Shown here: in pieces, positions 1 to 12,951 of the stretch
How the letters are laid out: each line of letters starts with the position of its first letter
Numbering within the stretch: the first letter of the stretch is position 1
Source of the DNA: Cornus controversa
Taxonomy: Eukaryota > Streptophyta > Magnoliopsida > Cornales > Cornaceae
Reading direction: 5' to 3'
Length of the DNA stretch: 64,000 nt
Assembly (NCBI GenBank): GCA_026545225.1
Contig: CM048845.1
Span: 15,345,001-15,409,000 of the forward strand
The notes under the pieces: generated by a model
Databases searched by the model: none
The model's input: only the letters and a program-made list of their open reading frames with translations
Told to the model about the DNA's origin: nothing
Position numbers and translations under genes: made by a program

Positions 1-2005
1 TGAGTTTTATGTTTATTTATCTTTCTTGAAATTTTAGGAGTAGTAGTTATCATATAATTATTCTTGTTGAATTATATAAGCTATTTTTAATTAATATTTA
101 TCATTATTTAATTTACGATAAAAAAGATTAAATAAAATATATCCAACACTTTGAACCGAACGGAATCTCTTACCCTACCTATTTTTATGAATCATATAGT
201 TGGTATTAGATAGTGAGATAAAATGCTAGAGAACCCCTAAAAAGTCTATTTTTATCCCTCAAAATTTTAGGTTATATATCTTAAGCAACTTCAAAAGTTC
301 ATAAAAAAAAAAAATCGATTCTCAACGAAATTAAGTCAAACCAAATGTTGTAACCTCATACATCAGTTATAGGAAATGGATAAGTCGATCACTGGTCCAG
401 CTCAAATTTTCATCACTGCGCCATTTTCAAAGTCTAACAATCTTTTTAATGACCGAGGTGCATGAAAGCATGTGTGGAGCACCCTAGAACCATCAATGTG
501 AGATATCTTAAAAGGAATTAGCCAAGAATTTTTGAAAGTATGGAAGAAATAGAGAGAACCATGACCATTATATTCCCTAAACAGATGAATCGGGCCATCT
601 CTATGATGGCTTGGAGGAAAAGACTAAATGAAGTTGATACTTCTTGTTGGAGTTGGTTGTTTGCCATTTTATTACTAGTGTTGGTTCAAATTATATATGT
701 TGATGGGAAGGATTATTAAGATCAAGAGCAATTATTAGTCGTTTGGAAGAGAATGTATCGGGTATCCTAGAGATACCGTCTTTATATTGATTCCATTAAT
801 ACAAAGTTTGCATTTCTTTTAGTTCTATTATCGTAAAAAAACGGTGTTCGTATTAGGTGGTATTTCACAATATACGATAACTCGGTGGTATTGAATATTT
901 TTTCGTATCTGCACATAAATGTGAAAGCCAAGTGACGGTGGCCAATTAGCATGTCATATATTGATAGAAGATAGTTTTATTAAGTTTCATATTATATATT
1001 TTTTATTCTTTACATAAACTTGAATTTTTTGGACTATTTTTTGTATTAATTTTCTTTTGGAAATATGTCTCCTTTCCTATTGGATTTCCTTAATTTATTA
1101 GGTTTTTTAACGATTAAAATTTTATTTTATTATATAACTGTGAACTGACATTGAACAAAAATTAATCAATCAATTTATTAATAAAAATATCAATTACTTT
1201 ACAATTTTTTCTTAACTTTGTAATAGCTTGTGCTCCATCACATATTGACCGAAACATAAATCAATAGTAACTTGCCACATAGACATTGACGTGAACGTGT
1301 AAAGAAACAACACGTGAGCAGTAGCATGGGTGAATCACAGATTGACACCTGTCAGCTATTTTTGAAGAATATGGGCTGCAAGGTGGGCTAGTTAGTTAAT
1401 AAAATGGTGGTGTATATCTGGTTGATTGCCAAAATAATGGGCTGACTTTGGGCCATACATTTAGTGGGCTGCACACATGTTAAATAGAGAATTAGAACAC
1501 AACCACAACTCCGACAAGAGTGGAAATGGGCTCAAGTGGTGGGCTTACGTGGAAGACACATGGCGACCAAGGGACAAATAGCTGAATGCAAAAGCAAATG
1601 GTGGGTAGCTAATTTTTAGTAGGACATGGCTAGGAAAGTGAGTGGTTAAGACTTTGTTACGTAACATTTTCGATTTCAGTTCTTTTTTATTTTTTTAAAA
1701 GTCAAAGTAGAAATTGCATTTGATAACACAATTTGAAAAAATAAAAATAATGTCAAAATTTTGACAATCCTTTGGCCTAATTTGAAAGCTTCATAACGAA
1801 ATTTTCAGATTCAGATAAGTAAGTTTTTCTATCCTCCTAAAAATAGAAGGAAATGCTACAAAGTTAATAAAAATTTACTCAATCACACGTCAATTACCAT
1901 GACAAATTAATAGACGTTCTTTGAAAAATTGAAGGTAAGATGTACAATCCAATATAATTGTGAAAGATAAATAATAATAATAATAATAAAACTACTTCCT
2001 TAGAA
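1..2005. other. Gene-free AT-rich stretch
   Basis: No coding region, RNA gene or complete element is visible here. Positions about 41-150 resemble, in inverted orientation, about 8330-8475 (shared core around ATTATTCTTGTTGAATT), so both are probably pieces of one dispersed repeat. A short (AAT)n run lies at about 1970-1988, next to the hAT element. Confidence 0.6.
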
Positions 2006-2013
2006 AGTAGAAA

Positions 2014-2443
2014 TGGGTGGCAATTTCCTTCGCCCTGACGAGTTTCCGCCTCGCTCCGCCCCTAATGGAAGGGATTTGGTATGCCCCTAATAGGTGCGGG
2101 TATAGTTTTTTTAAGAAAACTTGCCTAGCCCGCCCCGCCCCTTATATATAGTTTCTATCTCCATCTACATATGTATGTTTGTGCCATTTTCTTTGGTCTT
2201 ATATATTGGGTTTTGACTATAGGAGTGTTGTATCATCGTTTTGATACATTTAGCCTAAACATCGAATTCAAAGCAAATAAAGCAAAGGATTTTAAGAATT
2301 CTGTTATTCCTCTCTTTCTCTAAACGGGACAGTGGTGATATGCTTACCACAAACCCGTTAGAGTTCTTAATGGAAGATGGATTGAGTATTTCCTTGACAG
2401 GGTGGGGTAGGGTTTTGGCATACCCACCCCGTTGCCATCCCTA
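2014..2443 (+). mobile_element. Non-autonomous hAT element (MITE), short copy
   Basis: The element is rich in CCCCGCC/GGGGCGGG motifs near both ends and ends in GGCATACCCACCCCGTTGCC followed by ATCCCTA. The end is the inverted form of the TAGGGGTGGCAA type start expected for hAT elements; the left end is slightly damaged. It is flanked by AGTAGAAA (2006-2013) and AGTAGAAT (2444-2451), a 7/8 match to an 8-bp target duplication, the hAT size. It is a shorter relative of the element at 33293-33999; most of the difference is a central stretch missing here. No transposase is encoded. Confidence 0.8.
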
Positions 2444-2689
2444 AGTAGAATGGGGTACCAATGTTCAAAGCATTAGATCAGGGGATTAAGAGTTCTATTG
2501 TATGTCTTAAAAAAATAAATAAATAACAAAGTGGACTGGAGTTACCCATTGTAAGATGGAATAACTCTTATATAATAGAGGAAACAATTACGGGTAAATC
2601 AAAAAAAAAATCCACTATTAAAAAGATATTATAGAAAGTTTGCACTCAAGTTACACACAAAACTCGAGAGCTATAAGAATAAAGGAAAT

Positions 2690-2960
2690 CCCAAAATCTC
2701 AATGTCCTCTGGATTTCTTCCCACTCTAGTGTTCTCTCTATCATGCATGTGCAATGGGATCACTATTTCTCGAAGATACAACACCTAAACTCGCAACAAC
2801 TCTCCTCTGGGGCACATCTAGAGAAAAAATAAACAAAGTCGAAGAGGCTGAAAGATACCCAAGATATATAAAAAATAATGTATAAAAGTATAGATCAAGA
2901 GTAATAGAAAGACGGATGGAGTAAAGATAAAACTTTGCAAAGAGAGAAAGTTAGCCATGA
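2690..2960 (+). repeat. Diverged dispersed repeat, copy 1
   Basis: This stretch is weakly but repeatedly similar, in the same orientation, to 8570-8830. Shared words include CTCTCC...GGGGCA, AAATAAAC.AAGTC and TGAAAGAT, followed by a GA-rich tail. It lies just outside the Copia LTR at 2981-3309. Family unknown. Confidence 0.4.
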
Positions 2961-2980
2961 AATAGAGAGAAAGAGAGAGA

Positions 2981-3309
2981 TGTTGAGAATAAATCAGAAA
3001 TTGAAAACACAAACAAGAGAGAAACAATCACATGAGACAAATGAATTTACATGGTTTGGTAAAAAACTTTGCTTACATTCATGGAGCGCACTGAAAATTT
3101 TCCTATCAATAATAATGGAGAGTTTACAATGGAGAACTCTTTGAAATGTCACAAGAAACTGCTACTCTCTACACATATAAAATCCTAGATGTCTGTATAT
3201 TTAGGGTATTAAACATTCTGGAATTAGACCTAAAAGCTCGACCCCCGACCAAAGTTCTCAAAATGGTAACATAATCTGAGCTTGTGATTTAGGCTCCATA
3301 ACCTCAACA
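2981..3309 (-). mobile_element. 3' LTR of a Tork-like Copia element
   Basis: Read on the minus strand this 329-bp LTR starts TGTTGAG and ends CTCAACA, a perfect 7-bp inverted terminus. A purine-rich tract (AAGTGGGAGAT) precedes it on the minus strand, as expected for a 3' LTR beside its polypurine tract. The solo LTR at 29797-30240 is a homologue (shared starts, an internal AATTCCAGAATGTTTA and the last 60 bases). No matching 5' LTR remains at the other end of the composite. Confidence 0.8.
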
Positions 3310-6300
3310 ATCTCCCACTTGGAGGCTAAAACACGTGCAAACCAACTCTATCAATAATGGGTGCTTAATGATGTGCTTATCTTTGTCCTCAAGGGAGAAG
3401 ATTCACTAAAGTTGAGCACAGCTCCAGTTTTTCTATAGCCATTGTCTTGGTTAACATGTCAGCTGGATTCTCACTACCAAGGATCTTCTCAAGTGTCAAC
3501 ACCCCATCTTCCAAAAGTGATCTGACAAAGTGATAATGAAGTCCTGGTCCTCAAGTGAAATGTTAAATTCTTTGTAAGATGTACAACACTCTGACTATCA
3601 CTGTGCAAAACATTCTTCACTTGCCTAAAACTCAACTGTGCTAACAAACCCTATAACCAAATCATCTCTTTGCTAGCCTTAGTCACAGCCACATACTTTG
3701 CCTCTATAATGGATAATTCTACTATCTTCTATATCTGTGAAACTCAACTAACTGTAGTAGCATCTACTATGAAAACCTAACCAGTAGTGCTCCTCCTATG
3801 ATCTACCTCACCAGCAAAGTCTGCATCTACATAACCTTGTAATCTCAATTCGCCCCATCTGAAACATAAGCATATGTTAATAGTACCCCGTAAATACCTT
3901 AGTATCCATTTTACTACTTCATAATAATGTTGCCTTCCAGGATTTTTCATAGACCTGGTCACTGCTCCCATTGTATAGGCAATATCCAGTTTTGTGCACA
4001 CCATGGCATACATTAAACTTCTAGTGGTTGAGGCATATGGAACTTTAGCCATGAAGTTCCTCTATTCCCCTATCTCGGGACACTGATTATTGGATAGCCT
4101 AAAATGACTAGCCAAGGGTGTGCTAGATACCTTAGCACCACTTATGTTGAACCTCTATAAAACACCTTCAATGTAATCAACCTAAGACAACTGCAAAGTA
4201 CCCCTCTGCTTGTGTCTTCTAATCCTCATCCTTAGAATCTGTGTTGCTACACTAAGATCTTTCAAATTAAACTTACTAAACAACTGTTTCTTTAACTTGG
4301 TGATTTCATCCATATCTAAACCTACTACTAGCATGTCATCAACATATAGTGGCAAATGATATAACTGGACTCAAATCTCCTGAAGTAACAACAATGGTCA
4401 GTGTTGTACTTATAGTAACCATTTCTCTACATAAACTCATCAGATTTCTTGTACCACTACGTCAGGACCTGCTTCAAACCATACAAGCTCTTTTTCAAAT
4501 TACACACTAGATTCTCCTTCCCTTTCACCGAGAAACTCTTTAGTTGCTTTATGTAAATCTCTTTCTCTAAGTCAACATGGAGGAACACAGTTTTTACATC
4601 TAACTACTCAAGCTGCAATTCCTCTGTTGTAACAATGTTGAGAACTAACCAGATAGTAGTCAGTTTCACAACTGAAGAAAAAATCTGTGTAGTCAATTTG
4701 CTCTTTTTGCTGAAAGTCTTTGACCACTAATCTTACCTTGTATCTCTTGAAGTCATCATGTTCCTATTTAACTCTGTATACCCACTTATTTTGAAGAGCT
4801 TTCTTCCCCAAAGGCAACTAAGCTAACTCCCACGTCCTATTAGAGATGAAAGACTGGATCTCATATCCCATTGCAAGCTCCCACTTGCTCGCATCTTCTG
4901 CCTGAGATGCCTCATCATAACATTCAGTTTCACCACCATTGGTAAACAACAAATAATTCACATACCTCCTATTTCATACATGAGGACGGAAATACCTCCT
5001 GGGTGCAGGAGTAAGAGCTGGACTTTGTGATGCACTTTGCTATGTAAATCCCTATAACTGAGAACTCTCAACTGTCTATTGTGCCACACTGCTCTCTGGG
5101 ATATCATCTAACTCAACATACCCTGGATCAATCTGTACTGAACCCTCTACTAAACCAATGAAATATACTATATCCCTATCCTTATATATCTCCCTTTCAT
5201 TTAATACTACATCTCTGTTCCTAACAATCTCATGTTTTGGTTATTCCAAAGTTGATAACCAAACTCATCTATACCATATCCAATGAAAGTGTACTTTAGT
5301 GACTTGGAGTCAAGCTTACCGCTAGCATGGTCACTAATATGCACACATGTAATGCAACCAAACACCTTTAAATAAGAAAGGTTTACCACTTTCCCATTCC
5401 CTACCTCTGGTACCTTGTGCTCCAATAGTGTTAACGGTCTCTGGTTAATGAGGTAGGTTTGTTGAACTGACTGCCTTTACCCAGAACTACTTCGGTAGAC
5501 CTGCTTGTGTACGTATACTTCTGGCTCTCTCTGTCAAGGTTTTTTTCATCTATTCTACCACCCCGTTCTGCTATGGGGTTCCCTACACAGTCCTCTCTAA
5601 TATGATCCCATTCTCATAACAGAACTTCTTGAACTCCTTGTCTTCATTTTCTCCACCATTATTTGATCTCAACCTATTAATTCTCAAACATGTCTCATTC
5701 TCCACCATGGCCTTCCACTTCTTGAATAGCTCAGATTACTATCTTAAGAAGTAAACCCATGGATGAGAATTTTCGCCAATGGATGAGATTGAAGCTGGCC
5801 CCTAGACATCGATGTGAACTAACTCAAGTTTCTCCTACTTCAAATTTCTGCCACTCTTCTTGAAACTAACCCTCTTCTACTTTCCAAAGGTACAGCTCTC
5901 ACAGAAGTCAATATCAACTAACTTTAGGCCTAGCAGTTTCCCCTTTGAGTGTATAATCTTAAGCCCCTTTTCACTCATGTGACTAAGTCTCTAGTGCCAA
6001 AGGTTTGGATTTGCTTTGCTTTCTACAATTATTACTAACAAACAAGTATTGGTAGTCATGTAGAGAGTACATGTCCTCTTACCACGTACACCATTCATAG
6101 CTTCTCTAGAAACCTTCTATGAATCACCATTGAAGGTTATGACATAACCTTTGTTTTCCAACTGACACACTGGAATCAGATTCTTCATCAAGTCAATGAT
6201 ATACCTCACATCCTTCAACTTCCATACTGACCCATTCAACTTGACATGTACCTCACCATTGCCAACTACATTGAAGGGTTGATCATCACCAAGATACACC

Positions 6301-6640
6301 TTCCCAGGTGACCTGGTACATAGCTGTTAAATAATTCCCTACTTGTGGTAACATTAAACGATAACCCGGAGTCCAAAACCCATAACTCTTCCTTGCTCTC
6401 CAAAGAACATATTAGCACATCATCTGATTCTTCTAAGACAACATTTACTTCAGTTTTATTCTAAAATTCTTTAATGGAGCTCTGCACTGGTTTTTGTAGT
6501 GTCCCATCTTCCCACAATTTCATTATCTAATTTGTTTCTTATTTTGATTGTAATTCTCTATCTTCTTTCGTGATTATAAGGAAGAAAAATTATTGGATCA
6601 ATAGATCTATCTGTGGAAACCAATATAAATGCCTGACCCT
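3310..6640 (-). pseudogene. Copia (Tork-like) pol remnant: zinc knuckle, protease, integrase, RT, RNase H
   Basis: Read right to left, a Gag-end zinc knuckle comes first (about 6500; a frameshift hides the CxxC...H...C pattern). A protease-like region follows, with WVLDSG (about 6380), then integrase (5900-5200) with the C-terminal LKVFGCITCVHI block. Reverse transcriptase (about 5150-4050) follows, and then RT-end/RNase H with WILRYLRGT and VDADFAGEVDHRRSTTG (3777-4052). This order is diagnostic of Ty1/Copia, and the RNase H wording is of the Tnt1/Tork type. Stops and frameshifts occur throughout, so it is dead. The first two thirds of gag and the 5' LTR are absent: near 6640 the homology changes to a Gypsy element. 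Confidence 0.85.
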
Positions 6641-7930
6641 CTGCTTTGGGAACCTCAAGTTGCCTTTCTCTGTTTATGGGGTACTAAAGTCACTTTAACC
6701 CCATCTTTTACAAAAGTGGAAGTATTCAACCAACCACCATGAGTAAAATTAGCATCATACTGCCAAGGCCAACCCAAAATCATATGGCACGCAATCATAT
6801 CTACTACATCACATGTTACCTTATCCTTATACGTCTTACCAATAGAAAAAAAAAATTGCATCGTTCAGTCACTTTAATCACTCCTACATTGATAATCCAA
6901 GCTATTTTGTACCCATTTGGGTGCTTCTCTATCAGTAACTCAAGTTTTTCAACCATCTTTCTGGACACAATATTTTCACTACTACCCCATCAATAACTAA
7001 ATAACAAACTCACTAACTCACAAGACATCAAGTACGAAAGATATTGTGCTGCTGGAACTCAAGCTCCTGTTTGGGAGTATACAAAATATGTCGCACCACT
7101 AAAGAAATTCCCTCGTCTATCTCTACAACTTCCTCTTCTTGATATTCTTCTTCACTTGTTTTGGCAAACTCGAAATTCTCATCCTCCTCAGTTTTCTCTT
7201 CATTAGTCATAAGGCCAGCAACACAATAGTTTGAACAGTTATTGGAATGATGTCCAGGCTCTTGGCACCGATAATACTTGACTGGAAACGGTGGAGCAAA
7301 TGAGCACGTAGCGGGTACCTTCTAAGTATTACTACTCACAGTCTGTCAAGGTTGATTACTAGTGCCACCCACTTCTCAAGCCGCAACTAGGTGTTGATTA
7401 ATGGTCTGAGGTGGTGATTTATTGTAGTCAGTCTATTGTGTAGAAGGAGGACCAAAATTCTGATTATGAACACTCGGTCGTTCCAACTGGGCTTCCACTC
7501 TAGTGGCTAACCCAACTGTTGTATCAAGGGTGAAAGACGCTTGCAAAAATCCTACGATATTAAGTTGACCATTAAAAGACAGATGGTCAATTTTCATCAA
7601 AAAATCCCAATGATTTTCTTGGACTCTATGATCTCTATATGCTAAAATGATACCTTCAATCTTGTCATCGCTCAAATCAGACCTAATCTCCTATTAAAAT
7701 TGGCACTGATTATTAGCACGTTGAAGATGACCTCGTTGATTTTAAATCCTTTACCGTGTCAAATTCACATTATCAGGTTGGTCCTAATCATGCTTATTAG
7801 GAACATGTACACGATTCATGGATTCAGTCAGATGTTCAACTGCTGTCTAAATCTCCTTTCTGAATTCCTGATGCAACTGTTGGAATTCTCCCATGATCAC
7901 CACACGTTCTCCCTGATCACCGTACCACCT
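6641..7930 (-). pseudogene. Ty3/Gypsy gag-protease remnant
   Basis: Minus-strand frames give a Gag fragment (7433-7675), then a zinc knuckle CYRCQEPGHHSNNC (about 7220-7265), an acidic linker (7028-7210), and a protease-like segment with SRKMVEKL and CHMILGWPWQYDANF (6655-6990). The last block resembles the usual 'DACHvILGRPWQYD' block of Gypsy proteases. Stops and frameshifts break it. The start side abuts an LTR (7931-8216) with a degraded tRNA-Met primer site between them (GTGGTACGGTGATCAGGG on the minus strand). RT and integrase of this element are missing because Copia sequence begins at about 6640. Confidence 0.8.
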
Positions 7931-8216
7931 TGATACAACAGATGATTGAAAGCAATTCCAATAAGTAAGAGTAATAACATATTCTTAGACACTCAAATCA
8001 ATGAGAAGAGACTAAGATAAACTCTCTATTTTCTTATATTGATAAAAGATAAGATTGCCCTAAACTATTACAATAACATGTTTTAATTAGGAAACTAAAA
8101 CAATAGGAAAATAAATAAAAAAAATTGAAACTATCTAAAACAACGCTAAAATTTAGGAAATTAAGTAGAAACTAGAAAACTCTTCACGTGCACTTTTCAT
8201 CCAATGTATTACATCA
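7931..8216 (-). mobile_element. Probable 5' LTR of the Gypsy remnant
   Basis: On the minus strand the 286-bp stretch begins TGATGTAATACATTGG and ends CTGTTGTATCA, so the termini are TGAT...ATCA. Three bases later comes a damaged copy of TGGTATCAGAGC, the initiator-tRNA primer site, and then the gag remnant. Position, termini and primer site together support an LTR, but no second copy exists in the window for comparison. Confidence 0.6.
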
Positions 8217-8569
8217 ACTCCTAAAAAGACCCTTGGTCAACTCATCAACTATATTTTGTTGAGATTTTATATATTCCAATGACACAATATTATTTCCTAG
8301 AGGCTCCTCACAAATTTATATATTACTTGAATATGTATATTCATCTTCTTATTTATATGTGATTGTTACGTATATTCTATTTAATCTCTTTTGCCACAAA
8401 TTAAAAGATAAACGTTAATAACAATAAATCATACAATTCAACAAGAATAAGTCATTATAATTATGCGATCAATAATAACTCTAATTTTTTTAAGAAAGAT
8501 AAATAAATATAAATTTAATAAAAATAAAGTGAAGGAAAGAACTGCCTGACAAAAGGTGAGGCACGCAGA

Positions 8570-8830
8570 TTGCATTGTCCTAAAAGAAAAGTGTCATCCC
8601 TATCGTGCAGGTGAAACCGGATCATTAATCCTTCAACTCTCCTTGGGGCATGCTCGCTGGTAAAAAATAAACCAAGTCTAAAGTATTGAAAGATGTCCGA
8701 AGAAAATTCCAAAATATTTAAAAAATATAGATAATAGATTGGAGGCTTGTGAAAACTTAAGAGAGAGAGACAGAAAAAACATGAGAGAGAGATGACCGTG
8801 AGAGAAAGAAGTGAGATTCTCTATATGTAA
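8570..8830 (+). repeat. Diverged dispersed repeat, copy 2
   Basis: Same-orientation relative of 2690-2960; both lie just outside the retroelement composite. The shared part covers the CTCTCCTTGGGGCATG region and the GA-rich tail. The minus-strand 65-residue ORF inside it (8515-8712) shows no domain and is probably not a gene. Confidence 0.4.
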
Positions 8831-8885
8831 AATCTCAATGATTAGTAGAGTTGTAGGATGTCATATTAAATATGTGGGCCAAATA

Positions 8886-8990
8886 CCACCACAAGATGCA
8901 ACCTAGTAGTATTTTCAAAATAGAAGGTCGATGGTTCAAGTCCACATATGGGCAATGTGTGAGTGTGTTAATTAATGGCAAAAAAACATA
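8886..8990 (+). mobile_element. SINE-like fragment (candidate)
   Basis: Contains a tRNA-like head with an A-box-like CAACCTAGTAGTATT and a B-box-like GATGGTTCAAGTCC, then a GTGTGAGTGTGTTAATTAATG stretch and an A-rich end. This is the plan of plant tRNA-derived SINEs. No clear target duplication was found, so the call is tentative. Confidence 0.4.
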
Positions 8991-10927
8991 TGAACTAAAT
9001 TAATAGCAATAAAATGGTCATTAATTTTGTAATGGAAGATTCAAAAATTATGAAATTCGACTTAACAAAAAATTGGACCATGGGCTAAAGAAAAAGAGAA
9101 TAAAATTTGAACCAAAGAATACAAGAATCAAATTGGATCAATGTGGGTTGGACTAAAAAATTTAAAACCTTTTACTCAACATCTTTGTATTCTCTCAACA
9201 CCTTCTCTTTTTTCTCAGTATTTGGTGTACGACTCACTATCTCCACTAGTCTACACCATACAAATGTATATATAGATGATCCTTGACTAACAATTTGAGA
9301 CTTTGCTTCAACAAGTATTAAATACACTTGACATTTTCTTACTTATAGAAGCTACACACATATTATTTATTATAACTAACTAACACAAGACAAAATCACT
9401 TGCCAAAAACATTATCTCACACACCATATACATACGTGCCACATACATGTCTTCACACAACATACTTTGTGCCTAGGAAGCACATATACAGATAATGGAG
9501 ATGAGTACAGCACAATATGAACGAGATGATAAGCAAATTTTCAAAAATTAAATAAGTAAAAATAAAAAATGAATACGACATGAATACGTATATAAAAATA
9601 AAAATATAATATTATCGCACCTTAATTTTTCCTTTAATACCTTAGTAGGAAAACTTTCGTGTAAATGATGTTGATGAAGATGCTACTGGAAAAAGAAGAT
9701 TTCTTATGCAATAGAATTGTAAATAAGGCCTGCTACCTAATATCGAATTTTGATGTGCTAGATCATCTAAGGCATGTGAACGTGAGTGAAGTGCAGCAAT
9801 CCATTAGGATGGTATAATACAAATTTAGAGGTATAATTATGTATATAAGGGGAAAGTGTTAGGCACCTTACATATTCAGAGTACTTATGCATGGTTGGCA
9901 AGATTTTACATGATTATCTAAATGTATGTGTGTTAGCGCATGTCGAACCTTAACAGACTTTGTTTTTTCAGTCTTTCCGAAATGATATTAGACCGATTAT
10001 GAAGGCCTAAACTCATGTCTTCTAGTTATGATGTATGTGACTTATCAACCTATGTGTTGCCTCGGATAGAGTCACTTGATTAATTGGCCTATCTAGGAAT
10101 GACTTAGGTGTTAAATATGAGAACTGCATAATGCAACAAATCATTTCTTCAAATTAAACAAACAAAAGAGAGTTTCATTGGTGGAATTGAATCCAAAGGT
10201 GGTCTTAGACTCTTTACATATATCGCTCCCTTGAAAATAAGATAATCATGTCCAAAGGTGTTCGATAAGGACACGCTTTGACCTAGGGTTGCAATTTCAA
10301 CAAAATTTTTATTTTGAGAAATGTGTTTGGTACTAAAAGAGTAATTTTTTATTATAAAATTGATGTGAACATATTTATGAATTTTAAAAAATTTAGAAAA
10401 TTTCATTGTTATGAAAAAGATGCATTTTGATGCATGAAAAGATCGATATTTTTGACAAATTTTGACAGTGCTCCAACCTAGATCAATGTTTTAGGGATCT
10501 AATGACCATATTTTGGTGATGTGGCCAGAACCTAATTGCATCTAAATTTGTTTAAGAATCTGACCAAGATGTGCTCCTAATGAGTGATGAAAATTGTGCA
10601 ACAATGTGATCACAATTTTTAATAGGAATGCTATCAAAATCCCAATTTTGATGTTATAAATTAGGGATCTAAAAGGGTCATAAAAATGATTTTTCCATAA
10701 TCATAATAAACTTTAAAAATTGATTTGAATGGAAGATGATTGGAGGTTATTAGGAGGTTCATGACCGAAGAATGGGCTATTTATAGAAATCTAGGCAAAT
10801 TGTAACTAATAGAACCCAAAACTATGTTGTTTTGGGTAACATTAATAAATGTCACACCTTGAGGTGTGACAACCTCAAATACACGTTGTTGACCCAAAGT
10901 TTCAAACCGAGGGTAGTTTGGAAATTT
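8991..10927. other. Gene-free stretch
   Basis: No coding region with recognisable content. The phrase GGGGAAAGTGTTAGGCACC (about 9848-9866) is reminiscent of leader sequences in some plant Gypsy elements, but nothing else supports an element here. Confidence 0.5.
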
Positions 10928-12437
10928 TGATGATAACAACCTGCTCATGTCAAAATTTGATGCTCTACTTGAGTGTGACTAATTTCAGGATATTCATAAA
11001 CTTGAGTATTCAAAGATCCATGGACAAATTGCAAAAGCTCAAATGGATCTAAGCTCGTGGTGATGGAACTAAAAACTCAAATATCAAAGCAAAGATTAAG
11101 AACTTGGGAATATGGGGTTATGGTGAGAGCTAGACTTTTTGTAAAGTAATTTATGTTGCATGTCTATGAAAAGCTCAACTCGATTACTTAGAAGTCTCTA
11201 GGACCCACAAATAAAATGAATCCTATAACAATTGACTTAACCCTTGAATTTAATTCAATCATGTTATCAAGGTATAATGGTCAATGAAAAATATTTAAGA
11301 GCTTTTTCAGTAATAAATTTATTTTAGAAGCCTTACAGACATCTATATGTTCTTAGAGACATCCATGCCTTCCTATTTTAGCCATTTACTTCAACTGAAC
11401 AATTTCTTAAAAAAAATAAAACTCTCATAGACATCTATATGGTTCTTACATGCGTTTATACCTTCATGATTTGATAAAGTACATCAAGCACATAATTTTC
11501 AGAAAATTTCTTACAGACATTTATATGAACTTGGTAGAACCTTGCAACCGTCTATGTATGCCAGATCTGGATCTAAGAAAATACTCTTAGACATTTATAT
11601 TGACCTTTATAGACATCTATATGAACGTAAAGAAAAAAATTGCTGAAAAGATAGAAGGGCGTATAGACGTCTATATGACGCCTCATAGATGTCTATATAA
11701 CTCTTTTTTTCAGTAAAATAAACTAGACATGACTTAAAGTGCTCCAACAGACACATTTTCCAAGAGTATAAATAGAAGATCCCTTGCTCATTTAATAGAG
11801 ACTTACTAAGTTGAAAAACTTTTGTATCATTTTTTTTAAGAACAGTTATAACTTTGCTATTTTTGTAGATTCTCAAAAATTTTATTAAACATTCAAACTT
11901 TCATCATCTAGAGTCAAGTTATCATCACTTGTTTCATCTATTACTCTAGAGTGTAAGTTTTTATTTGTAAATCTATCCATTGAGAGATACTTGTAGTGAG
12001 CTTTGATTTGTATATCTACCCATTGAAAGATATCTAGTGTTGTACTGAAACTCCCATATATTGTTGAGAATCTTGTAAAAGGTTGGTGTAACCCTTGAAG
12101 CCTAAGTGATGTGTTCACTTAGTAAAGAGAGACAAGCTTGTAAAACTTTGTAAAAGTTGTTCTCCACCTATGAAGGAGAGTTGTGTAGAGGTTTGCATTC
12201 CACTCATGAAGGGAAGTTCCATAGTAGATTTGGCAATCCTCAAGAGGTATTCTTAAGGGGTGGAAGTAGGTGGAGGTGCTGAACCACGTAAAGAGCTTGG
12301 TGTCCTTGTGTTTGATTCCCTCTACCCTTATCTTTCTTTATATTTAGCTTATTTAACTATTCATTGCTTATTTACTTGCTCTATAATTTACCAAAAGACC
12401 TAATTCACCCTCCACTTGAGTCATTGTTTGAGCAACA
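10928..12437 (+). mobile_element. Sirevirus-like Copia LTR with a motif array
   Basis: Begins TGATGATAACAACC and ends in a GACCTAATTCACCCTCCACT...GAGCAACA stretch, the layout of long Sirevirus (SIRE) LTRs ending just before the primer site. No primer site or internal domain follows, so this is a fragment or a solo LTR. Between 11337 and 11698 it carries about eight copies of the motif AGACATCTATATG and variants, some near-palindromic (AGACGTCT at 11665). Sireviruses are known to carry repeated palindromic motifs in their LTRs; assigning this copy to the group is inference. Confidence 0.5.
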
Positions 12438-12951
12438 CAAATTATAATCTTATGTGCCACATCTCAAGTTGTGGCGTTATGCACCCACCTTGAATTTCAT
12501 GCCTAATTCGTGTTTTGTGGATAATGGCTTATATTTTGACATGTTTATCTAATTTTAAGTGATAAAATCTCATTTTGATCAAGTTTTGACCCTTCTAAAA
12601 CCTTTTTTGATGATCAACAATAATTGAGCAGTCTCAGGGTTCTTTTTAATTTTGAACAGTAAAAGTAAACTAATCGAAGTGTGATTTTGGATAAAATAAT
12701 GTGAATTTCATCATGGAAGCATTGATTTGGGGTTTGATGATGTGATGTTATATGATAATTAGAAAAATTGGGAATTAGTGCCAACAACCTTGTAGATCTT
12801 CGATTAACAAGTTGAGACTTTGCTACAATGTGTAAACATTTGTTTTCATCATAAAAGCTGCATATATATATATATATCACTTTTTTTCTCTTTTTTTTCA
12901 TTTCATTCACAAACAAAACACAAAATTATTCCCACCTGTGACTTATATTTT
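12438..12951. other. Gene-free spacer
   Basis: AT-rich sequence between two Sirevirus-like LTR pieces; nothing recognisable apart from a short (TA)n run near 12865. Confidence 0.5.

Noticed and set aside
2690..8830. The similar flanks at 2690-2960 and 8570-8830 as the LTR pair of one large element
   Set aside because: They lack TG...CA ends beside a primer site or polypurine tract, and proper LTRs of the Copia and Gypsy parts lie inside them.
8886..8990. A tRNA gene suggested by GGTTCAAGTCC
   Set aside because: No acceptor or anticodon stem can be formed; the A/B-box words and A-rich end fit a SINE better.
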